A stretch of 19,976 nt of DNA from the NCBI GenBank assembly GCA_900769945.1, contig CAAGIO010000006.1:1-19976 (forward strand). Reading direction: 5' to 3'. This document shows positions 14,846 to 19,976 of this stretch, piece after piece (positions within the stretch are counted from its first letter, which is position 1; the number at the start of each line of letters is the position of its first letter). The DNA is from Bacteroidales bacterium. Lineage in GTDB: Bacteria; Bacteroidota; Bacteroidia; Bacteroidales; F082. The translations under genes and the position numbers were made by a program. The notes beneath the pieces were generated by a model. It saw only the letters and a list, made by a program, of their open reading frames with translations, was not told the origin of the DNA and ran no database searches.

Positions 14846-16084
14846 ATGGAATTGAACAACTTCTACATACAGAAAATCAGGGAGCAGTTTCCCACCCTAA
14901 ACCAGATGGTTTACGGCAAGCGGTTGGTCTATTTTGACAATGCGGCGACGACACAGAAGCCTATAAGTGTCATTGATAGAGAGCGCGACTACTATTTGAA
15001 CGAGAACTGCAACATTCACAGAGGAGTACACTATCTGAGCCAGATGGCGACGGAGGCATACGAGGAGGCGAGGAAGACGGTGGCGACGTTTGTCAACGCG
15101 AGACAGCCGGAGGAGATAATCTTCACGAGGGGCACCACCGAATCGCTCAACCTTCTCGCCACATCGTTAGGGCAGCTGCTCATCGGAAAGGACGACAGCA
15201 TAGTTGTGTCCGCCATGGAGCATCACTCCAACATGGTGCCGTGGCAACAGCTGCTTACACGAATCAACGGCACCGCCAGCAACCTCAAGGTCATTCGCAT
15301 GGACAAAAACGGAGTCCTCGACCTCAACCATTACGAGGAGCTTCTCCAACAGAGGCCGAAAATCGTCTCCATAGCACACATCTCCAACACATTAGGTACT
15401 ATTAATCCTATCAAGCTGATGATTGAGATGGCACACCGCTACGACATTCCTGTCATCATTGACGGAGCACAGTCGATGGCACACCATATCATTGACGTTC
15501 AAGACCTTGACTGCGACTTCTACGTCTTCTCAGGACATAAGATGTACGCTCCAATGGGAATAGGCGGTCTTTACGGGAAGATGGAATGGTTAGAGAAAAT
15601 GCCGCCGTATCAGTTCGGAGGCGAGATGGTCGATAAGGTAAGTTTTGAGAAGACGACATTCAACAGGGTACCTTTCAAGTTCGAGGCGGGCACCCCTAAT
15701 GTCGGCGCAGCACTCGGATTGGAGACAGCGGTAAAGTTTATCCAAAGCCTTGACAGACAAGCTGTTGAAGAACACGAGAACCTACTGCTCGAACACGCCA
15801 CCAAGCAACTGAGAGAGATAGAGGGCATCCACATCATCGGAGAAGCACCACAGAAGAGCGGCCTCGTCTCATTTGTCATTGACGGCATACACCCTTACGA
15901 CATAGGCACCATCATTGACAAAATGGGCATTGCCGTGAGGACCGGACATCATTGTGCCGAACCCGTGATGACGTTTTTCGACATCCCCGGAACAGTGAGA
16001 GCCTCCTTCGCACTATACAACACATTAGAAGAAATAGATTTATTCATATCAGCAGTAAAAAAGGCTACTTTAATGTTAAGATAA
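14846..16084 (+). CDS. sufS: Cysteine desulfurase SufS
   Basis: A 412-residue PLP enzyme that removes sulfur from L-cysteine, leaving a persulfide on its active-site Cys and releasing alanine. It hands the sulfur to SufE. Group II features are present: FDNAATTQKP near the N-terminus, the TRGTTESLNLLA block, and EHHSNMVPWQ with the PLP-stacking His. IDGAQSMAHH carries the PLP Asp, SGHKMYAPMGIGGLYG carries Schiff-base Lys232, and RTGHHCAEP carries catalytic Cys370. Both active-site positions lie close to those of E. coli SufS (Lys226, Cys364). A longer frame from 14693 is possible but begins upstream of the promoter and adds 51 residues unlike the family. Its stop codon overlaps the sufE start by one base (TAATG). 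Confidence 0.96.
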   Translation: MELNNFYIQKIREQFPTLNQMVYGKRLVYFDNAATTQKPISVIDRERDYYLNENCNIHRGVHYLSQMATEAYEEARKTVATFVNARQPEEIIFTRGTTESLNLLATSLGQLLIGKDDSIVVSAMEHHSNMVPWQQLLTRINGTASNLKVIRMDKNGVLDLNHYEELLQQRPKIVSIAHISNTLGTINPIKLMIEMAHRYDIPVIIDGAQSMAHHIIDVQDLDCDFYVFSGHKMYAPMGIGGLYGKMEWLEKMPPYQFGGEMVDKVSFEKTTFNRVPFKFEAGTPNVGAALGLETAVKFIQSLDRQAVEEHENLLLEHATKQLREIEGIHIIGEAPQKSGLVSFVIDGIHPYDIGTIIDKMGIAVRTGHHCAEPVMTFFDIPGTVRASFALYNTLEEIDLFISAVKKATLMLR

Positions 16085-16503
16085 TGACAATCAAAGAAAT
16101 ACAAGACTCTATCGTTGAAGAGTTCTCTTCGTTTGACGACTGGATGGACCGTTATTCCCTCCTCATTGAGATGGGCAGGGAATGTCCTATCATCGACCCA
16201 CAATACAGAAACGACAATTATTTGATAAACGGCTGCCAATCAAGGGTGTGGCTTCATGCCGAGCTAAAAGACGGGAAGATTTATTTCACCGCCGACAGCG
16301 ATGCCGTGATTACAAAAGGAATCATCAACCTCCTTATCAAGGTACTCTCAGGTCAAACCCCGGCCGACATCATCAACGCCGACATGTCTTTCCTTGACGA
16401 GATAGGTCTGAAAGAACACCTCTCACCTACCCGCTCCAACGGATTGCTCTCGATGATAAAACAAATGATGCTTTACGCAGAAGTAATGAATGTAAAAAAA
16501 TAA
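16084..16503 (+). CDS. sufE: Sulfur acceptor protein SufE
   Basis: A 139-residue SufE, the normal length. It accepts the persulfide from SufS Cys370 on Cys51 (NGCQSRVWLHAEL, the same residue number as E. coli SufE) and passes it to SufB. The fold is shown by the N-terminal helix DSIVEEFSSFDDWMDRYSLL and the C-terminal segment LKEHLSPTRSNGLLSMI. The start is the ATG at 16084-16086, sharing one base with the sufS stop, so the two are translationally coupled. A longer frame reading from 15952 through sufS is only an overlap. Confidence 0.96.
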   Translation: MTIKEIQDSIVEEFSSFDDWMDRYSLLIEMGRECPIIDPQYRNDNYLINGCQSRVWLHAELKDGKIYFTADSDAVITKGIINLLIKVLSGQTPADIINADMSFLDEIGLKEHLSPTRSNGLLSMIKQMMLYAEVMNVKK

Positions 16504-16508
16504 TAACA

Positions 16509-16859
16509 ATGAACGAAGAAGATAAAAACATATTGAGGGAACGCGTCATTGCAGTGCTGAGCGGCATCTATGACCCGGAAATACCGGTAGATATTTACCG
16601 CCTCAAACTGATTTACGAAATAAACATCGATGACGAGGGCAATGTTGGCATCGTAATGACTGTCACCACCCCAAACTGCCCTGTTGCAGAGTATCTTCCG
16701 AACTATGTGAGGGAGAAGGTTAGCGCAATAATGGGCGTGAAATCATGTACCGTTCAGATGACTTTCGAACCCGCTTGGACTCCCGATGTGCTGCCACAAG
16801 ACGTCAGGGACGAACTCGGCCTCGATGACGGATTCGGAGTGAGCGACATGATGTATTAA
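16509..16859 (+). CDS. MIP18 family (DUF59) Fe-S maturation factor, SufT-like
   Basis: A 116-residue protein of the MIP18/DUF59 family (SufT, YitW, PaaD relatives). DPEIPVDIYRLKLIYEI (residues 22-38) is the family signature, and TVTTPNCPVAEYL carries the conserved Cys57. The hydrophobic C-terminus ends GFGVSDMMY. The family helps mature Fe-S proteins, probably in cluster transfer to targets. It starts five bases after sufE and is the last gene before the terminator, which supports a role in the SUF pathway. The exact orthology to SufT rather than a PaaD-like protein is inferred from the location. Confidence 0.9.
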   Translation: MNEEDKNILRERVIAVLSGIYDPEIPVDIYRLKLIYEINIDDEGNVGIVMTVTTPNCPVAEYLPNYVREKVSAIMGVKSCTVQMTFEPAWTPDVLPQDVRDELGLDDGFGVSDMMY

Positions 16860-16878
16860 TAGGTGAAACTAAAATATT

Positions 16879-16919
16879 AGTGCAGGCAACAACCGGCATG
16901 GCATTGTCTGCACTTTTTT
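16879..16919 (+). terminator. Rho-independent terminator of sufS-sufE-sufT
   Basis: AGTGCAGGCAA (16879-16889) pairs with TTGTCTGCACT (16904-16914) over 11 bp with one G-U, loop of 14 bases, followed by five more T. It starts 20 bases after the stop codon of the MIP18-family gene. Confidence 0.88.
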
Positions 16920-17054
16920 CATGCTATCGATGCCCTCGAAATAAGAAAGCAGAATATTCAAGTCATTGTAAATCAGAAGTGGCGATCACAAAATCATCAA
17001 AAAGAGCCTTTCACCCCTCATCAGCAAATACAAGCTCCCGGACAGCAATAAGAC
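16920..17054. other. Short intergenic stretch between convergent genes
   Basis: No gene or strong hairpin is seen here. It is listed because the minus strand, in a frame different from the kinase's, reads LIAVRELVFADEG before a stop, which may be coincidence. Confidence 0.3.
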
Positions 17055-17909
17055 TTATCCTATCAATTCTTCCGCCATTCCAAGGAACATCATCGCAACG
17101 GCATTAAAGTCCATGTTAAGGTCTTTACTCAGGCCCACTTTGTCCTTGAAAATAGCCACGTTGAACCATTGCAGGCATTGGAAGGCACGATGGAACCTCA
17201 GACGCCTCAGCTCGGTCTCCGTCGGCTTATGTCCTTCGTAAGCTTCAAGCAGTGACAACGCCTTGTCGAAACCAGCATTACCATAGCAGGCTATATCATA
17301 ATATGGGTCATTCATTCCAGCGAACTCCCAGTCAAGGACGTACAACTTATCTTCAGCGACAACGATATTAGTAGGCTGATAATCACAATGGCAAGGCACC
17401 TGTTTCACATTTTGGAACTCCTCACGCAACTCCTCAAGTTTTTTGCGCAAGGTGAGGTACTCCTGCGGATGCGAAAAGCCGAACTCCTTACAATAGTCCT
17501 CATAACGTCTTAAACGGCCGAAGGCATCGTAGTCACTGAACACCACATTGCTCTCATGAAGCGTCTTCAGAGCCCTTACCGACTGCTCATTATACGATTC
17601 AATATCGATTGTAGCGAGCACTGTTCCATCGACAAACCTCGCCATTTTCTCACCCGAAGGCACGTCAAAATAAGTCGTCTCGTTGTTAAGACCAAGATTT
17701 TCAATAGCTTTGATATTCCTCAACTCATCAGTTCTGTCAACGAACCTCTCGGCATGATTACCCGGAACACGATAAGTGTATTTCTCTCCGAGGCACTCCA
17801 CGACGAAAGTATAGTTACTCATTCCGCCCTCAAGGCGTTCCACGATTCTCGCATCTTGAGCGTTCAAGATACTACAAACTCTTTCAACAATATATTTTTC
17901 TATTTCCAT
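17055..17909 (-). CDS. Choline/aminoglycoside-type phosphotransferase (APH fold)
   Basis: A 284-residue cytoplasmic kinase-like protein. The glycine-rich N-lobe reads LEGGMSNYTFVVECLGEKYTY (about 26-46), the Brenner box is CHCDYQPTNIVV (His174, Asp176, Asn181), and the metal site is LYVLDWEFAGMNDPYYDIA (Asp193). This pattern, including the DWEFAG block, is that of the LicA/choline-kinase branch of APH enzymes more than of drug kinases. Likely substrates are choline, ethanolamine or another small alcohol used to decorate surface glycans; the substrate cannot be told. All catalytic residues are present. It stands alone, convergent with the suf operon, with its own -7 box. Confidence 0.87.
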   Translation of the reverse strand: MEIEKYIVERVCSILNAQDARIVERLEGGMSNYTFVVECLGEKYTYRVPGNHAERFVDRTDELRNIKAIENLGLNNETTYFDVPSGEKMARFVDGTVLATIDIESYNEQSVRALKTLHESNVVFSDYDAFGRLRRYEDYCKEFGFSHPQEYLTLRKKLEELREEFQNVKQVPCHCDYQPTNIVVAEDKLYVLDWEFAGMNDPYYDIACYGNAGFDKALSLLEAYEGHKPTETELRRLRFHRAFQCLQWFNVAIFKDKVGLSKDLNMDFNAVAMMFLGMAEELIG

Positions 17910-17925
17910 AGTATTTTAAAAAATG

Positions 17926-17933
17926 CAAAGATA
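17926..17933 (-). promoter_or_regulatory. -7 promoter box for the phosphotransferase
   Basis: TATCTTTG on the minus strand is a perfect TANNTTTG match. The predicted start is near 17920, about 11 bases before the ATG at 17909. No clear -33 TTG was found at normal spacing. Confidence 0.55.
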
Positions 17934-17977
17934 GAACAATAATTTCAAAAAATATTTCCACCTATTAATTTTTTTTG

Positions 17978-17985
17978 TACTTTTG
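17978..17985 (+). promoter_or_regulatory. -7 promoter box for tRNA-Ala
   Basis: TACTTTTG is a perfect TANNTTTG match, with the mature tRNA 5' end 10 bases downstream at 17996. A TTTC at 17955-17958, 19 bases upstream, could serve as a weak -33 element. Confidence 0.7.
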
Positions 17986-17995
17986 CAGCGCAAAT

Positions 17996-18068
17996 GGGGG
18001 TTTAGCTCATCTGGTAGAGCGTTAGGTTCGCAATCTAAAGGTGGCCGGTTCGAGTCCGGTATCCTCCA
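17996..18068 (+). tRNA. tRNA-Ala, anticodon CGC
   Basis: A 73-base cloverleaf can be folded by eye. The acceptor GGGGGTT pairs with ATCCTCC and contains the G3-U70 wobble, the universal identity mark of alanine tRNAs, plus one T-T mismatch at pair 6. The D-stem is GCTC/GAGC and the anticodon stem is TTAGG/TCTAA around the loop TTCGCAA, so the anticodon is CGC and reads GCG. The T-arm GCCGG/CCGGT holds the loop TTCGAGT. The discriminator is A73 and CCA is not encoded (ACA follows). Its own promoter and terminator make it a single-gene unit. Confidence 0.93.
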
Positions 18069-18082
18069 CAGAAAAGACTCAC

Positions 18083-18115
18083 AACCCGCTGAAAATCAGC
18101 GGGTTTTTCTTTTTA
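18083..18115 (+). terminator. Terminator after tRNA-Ala
   Basis: AACCCGCTGA (18083-18092), a three-A loop and TCAGCGGGTT (18096-18105) form a perfect 10-bp hairpin, followed by a T-rich run with one C. It starts 14 bases after the tRNA. Confidence 0.95.
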
Positions 18116-18171
18116 AAAAAATCAAAGTCCCTTTTTTAGTCCCCTATTTTAGCCTTTTTGAATAAAAATAA

Positions 18172-18191
18172 GTGGAGTCGATTTGCTCCAC
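18172..18191. repeat. Small inverted repeat GTGGAG/CTCCAC
   Basis: A perfect 6-bp stem with an 8-base loop between the tRNA terminator and the IS. Its right arm CTCCACA repeats the end of the tRNA sequence (18064-18070). No T-run follows. Its role is unknown. Confidence 0.4.
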
Positions 18192-18245
18192 AAATACGGT
18201 TTTTGTAACACACAAATAATACCCAAACTATCTTTTTAAATGTAC

Positions 18246-18287
18246 AAAAAAAATGAAGGGTGTCAGACACAGAAAAGAGACACCCTT
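18246..18287 (-). terminator. Leftward terminator beyond the transposase
   Basis: AAGGGTGTC (18256-18264) and GACACCCTT (18279-18287) form a 9-bp stem. In the leftward direction it is followed by CA and eight T (plus A-run 18246-18253), so it can end transcripts from the transposase gene. A further GACAC at 18266-18270 can compete for the same arm. Confidence 0.65.
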
Positions 18288-18391
18288 ACTTTAGGGGTTG
18301 TCGTTTAATGTTTTCTTATTGAGCGGAGCAGCGTCTTGTCCCTTCCTATTTTCTGCATCCGACTCATTAATTGAACAATTCTATCTATAAC

Positions 18392-18416
18392 TCCGGCCTT
18401 TCAAGCCGGATTTTTC
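18392..18416 (+). terminator. Rightward terminator near the left end of the IS
   Basis: TCCGGC (18392-18397) and GCCGGA (18405-18410) form a 6-bp GC-rich stem with a 7-base loop followed by TTTTTC. It reads against the transposase gene and would stop transcription entering the element from the tRNA side. Confidence 0.7.
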
Positions 18417-18482
18417 TGTTCTTAGAAGGCCTATGGGCATAGTCTCCCCATCGAGAACCCTTTTGAGGTGCATATTTTCGTG

Positions 18483-19874
18483 TCAGGCAATCGCAAATCG
18501 AGTTCTTTGCTCTATCCTGTCCGCCAACTGAACCACATTCGCCGTGTAGATGCCGAAGAAGATGTACAGGATCTCGGTATGCTTGGTCCGGGCTTTGACT
18601 CTCTTCAAGTCATAATGCTCCTTCTGGGTGCCGAACGAGCCCTCCATCGCCGTCGCCCTCACCCTGGCAAGCTCCCGGCGGACAAGGTCCCTCTCCTTCT
18701 TCTCCTCACTGAACGGACGTCCTCGCTTCACGAACGACGTCTCAATGCCTTTCTCTTTGCAGTAGTCCCTGTTCTCAGTTCCGGCGTATCCTGCATCACC
18801 GCCTATCTTCTTTGCTTCAACCCCGAACAGCCTCTTGTGCATCTTGAGGCAGTGGACCAGCCGCGCGCCCTCATTGAAGGCGTTGAATGACAGCTTCTCA
18901 ATGAACGAGACCCCGTCAACTAATATGTTGTTCACCTTTGCTCCGAACTCAACGCTCTTCACCTCCTTGCCTCTCACTATCGGCCTCACATAGGGCTTGT
19001 TGATGCTCGCTATCCTGTCCTTTATGCTCTCGCGACAGTCCTTGCTCTGGAAGTGCCTCTCCTGCTGGCGATACATCCTGGTGATGATGCCGAGGTCCCC
19101 TTTCTCTCTGACTGTCAGCAATCTGCCTGCCCCATCAATCTCCCTCTCCATCCTCCTGATTCCTTTCAGTATCTTTCCGAGCAGATCCAGTAATCTGCGC
19201 GTCATCCTTCTGGTCTGACTCTTTGAGCGCTTGCGCTGTTTCCTATAAGCCAGATTGGCCTTCTGAACATCAAGGTATTTGGTCCTCGGACGACGGACTC
19301 CCAGTCGCTTGCTCAGCTCGCACATCGTCTCGTAGCCCTTCTCTATCCCTTCCCACAACAACTTCGGGTCTGTTGGGTACCGCATCTCGCTCTCATAGCA
19401 GGTGGCATCCGTGTACATCGTGTCAAGATTCTCCATGTACGGTTTCCACACCTCCGCAAGTATGTCCTGCTGCTGTTGGATCTTCAACTTTCCCGACAAC
19501 TCCAAAATGATGTCATCCAACAACTTGTAGTTTGTCAGCGGTCTGGTTGGGTCGATTATCACATCGCAGAAAATCTGATAGTGGATGTTGCCGTTCAACT
19601 GCTCCATCAGTCTCGGACAGCTAAGTCCGGTGTACATCTTCAGGAACATCAGCGCCACCTTTCCCTCTGGTGTGAAATAGGGTTTCCTTCCGCGCTTTGG
19701 CCTCATGCTCTTACTCGTCAACCCGAAGTTCTCCGCCATCCTCCTCATTGGAACAAACTTCTTTATCCTACCCAACTCGCTCTTCTCGAATGTTGACCTG
19801 TAGAGATCATAAAAATTGAACTCCGTGAATGGAATATTTGGTGTTATTTCAGCAAAATTTTGTACTTTTGTCAT
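18483..19874 (-). CDS. DDE transposase (IS5/IS1182-like, DUF772 type)
   Basis: A 463-residue transposase from MTKVQNFAEI. The N-terminal domain has the FTPEGKVALMFLKMYTGLSC block and LMEQLNGNIHYQIFCDV (DUF772-like). The catalytic triad can be seen at Asp156 (MYTDATCYESEMRYPTD), Asp360 (GGDAGYAGTENRDYC) and Glu411 (MEGSFGTQKEHYDLKRV). A basic linker (about residues 225-240, RKRSKSQTRRMTRR) lies between the first two. The YxSxMRYPTDPKLLWEG stretch and the closing IFFGIYTANVVQLADRI are typical of this group. All catalytic residues and a full-length frame are present, so it may be active. An upstream TTG (19901) in frame gives nine more residues but starts inside the leader hairpin; the ATG is preferred. 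IS family naming is by appearance only. Confidence 0.88.
   Translation of the reverse strand: MTKVQNFAEITPNIPFTEFNFYDLYRSTFEKSELGRIKKFVPMRRMAENFGLTSKSMRPKRGRKPYFTPEGKVALMFLKMYTGLSCPRLMEQLNGNIHYQIFCDVIIDPTRPLTNYKLLDDIILELSGKLKIQQQQDILAEVWKPYMENLDTMYTDATCYESEMRYPTDPKLLWEGIEKGYETMCELSKRLGVRRPRTKYLDVQKANLAYRKQRKRSKSQTRRMTRRLLDLLGKILKGIRRMEREIDGAGRLLTVREKGDLGIITRMYRQQERHFQSKDCRESIKDRIASINKPYVRPIVRGKEVKSVEFGAKVNNILVDGVSFIEKLSFNAFNEGARLVHCLKMHKRLFGVEAKKIGGDAGYAGTENRDYCKEKGIETSFVKRGRPFSEEKKERDLVRRELARVRATAMEGSFGTQKEHYDLKRVKARTKHTEILYIFFGIYTANVVQLADRIEQRTRFAIA
19863..19870 (+). promoter_or_regulatory. Possible antisense promoter over the transposase start codon
   Basis: On the plus strand, TACTTTTG is a perfect -7 box with TTG at 19838-19840, 22 bases upstream (one more than usual). 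Transcription would begin near 19877, run against the transposase leader, and reach the hairpin at 19891-19932 followed by TTTTTATTTC. Confidence 0.35.
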
Positions 19875-19890
19875 CGCAATGTTTTTTTTT

Positions 19891-19940
19891 AATTCCTCCA
19901 AATTCAGCCTTCCACGGCCTGTTGGAGGAATTTTTATTTC
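19891..19940 (+). terminator. 11-bp inverted repeat in the transposase leader, terminator in the plus direction
   Basis: AATTCCTCCAA (19891-19901) and TTGGAGGAATT (19922-19932) are perfectly complementary. The 20-base loop holds a further short stem. In the plus direction a T-rich run follows (19931-19938), so it can act as a terminator. In the leftward transposase mRNA the same arms pair GGAGG with CCUCC, placing the only Shine-Dalgarno-like sequence in a helix. Confidence 0.7.
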
Positions 19941-19946
19941 CCTCTG

Positions 19947-19954
19947 TAAAGATA
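19947..19954 (-). promoter_or_regulatory. Candidate transposase promoter
   Basis: TATCTTTA on the minus strand differs from TANNTTTG only in the last base. A start near 19940 would include the entire leader hairpin. No stronger candidate lies between the hairpin and the window end. Confidence 0.3.
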
Positions 19955-19976
19955 CAAAATTTCTATCACATTAACA

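Larger units (their letters stand above)
18294..19976 (-). mobile_element. Insertion sequence with DDE transposase, boundaries approximate
   Basis: A leftward single-gene insertion element covers the right end of the window. The transposase is intact. The left end is tentatively placed at GGGGTTGTCGTTTAATGT (18294-18311). The last bases of the window read ACATTAACA, which is similar to the inverse of its inner part. That is consistent with terminal inverted repeats whose right copy is cut by the window edge, but the match is short and needs a one-base gap. Target-site duplications cannot be seen. Noncoding flanks of about 190 bases (left) and 100 bases or more (right) contain terminators, as is common for elements that protect themselves from outside transcription. 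Confidence 0.6.

Noticed and set aside
16920..17054. Possible broken gene on the minus strand after the phosphotransferase
   Set aside because: A frame with some protein-like stretches is interrupted by three stops within 45 codons, and no homology could be recognised.
18064..18192. CTCCACA direct repeat as an attachment site pair
   Set aside because: Seven bases in 120 bp of AT-rich DNA with no integrase in the window is too weak to annotate as att sites.
19875..19901. TTG start for the transposase giving nine extra residues
   Set aside because: It lies in the leader hairpin arm, and the ATG at 19874 begins a plausible protein.
1..19976. CRISPR array, rRNA genes, riboswitch or prophage
   Set aside because: No regularly spaced repeats, rRNA segments, recognisable aptamer cores or phage structural genes were seen on reading both strands.

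Overview
The window looks like chromosomal DNA of a member of the Bacteroidales (Bacteroides/Prevotella relatives). The evidence is the family content (a DUF2851 protein, a Bacteroidetes-type FtsX permease ending in NPIKSIKTE, a GT39 glycosyltransferase paired with a PHP-like membrane protein), the near absence of Shine-Dalgarno sequences, and repeated perfect matches to the Bacteroidetes -7 promoter box TANNTTTG upstream of genes. The species cannot be named from the sequence alone.

Layout. 1-2796 (+): the 3' end of an ABC-transporter ATPase, a tiny relic of an internally deleted FtsX-like permease, then an intact 800-residue permease closed by a clear terminator. 2797-3135: no gene seen. 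3136-5578 (-): a cell-envelope/RNA cluster transcribed leftward: a small ZapB-like coiled-coil protein, ZapA, a probable 6S RNA and RNase Y. 5611-9672 (-): a DUF2851 protein, then an overlapping pair made of a GT39/ArnT-like membrane glycosyltransferase and a membrane-anchored PHP-like protein that lacks most metal-ligand residues.

9833-16919 (+): the SUF iron-sulfur cluster assembly locus, in two transcription units: sufB-sufC-sufD (ending in a perfect 38-bp palindromic terminator) and sufS-sufE-sufT-like (ending in a hairpin plus T-run terminator). A leftward gene for a multi-pass membrane protein (DUF5692-like) lies between the two halves. SufBCD is the scaffold; SufS (Cys370, Lys232) and SufE (Cys51) mobilise and transfer sulfur; the MIP18-family protein is a likely maturation or transfer factor. 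No sufA or iron-sulfur regulator gene lies in the locus.

17055-19976: a leftward choline-kinase/APH-type phosphotransferase, a rightward tRNA-Ala(CGC) with its own promoter and terminator, and an insertion sequence with a full-length DDE transposase reading leftward. The transposase leader contains an 11-bp inverted repeat that pairs a GGAGG with a CCTCC, and a rightward promoter-like element sits over the start codon; together they could make a short antisense RNA. The right end of the element is not resolved before the window ends.

Most of the window is ordinary housekeeping DNA. The most interesting items are the probable 6S RNA between zapA and rny, the IS leader/antisense arrangement, the degenerate PHP protein, the permease deletion relic and the split suf locus.
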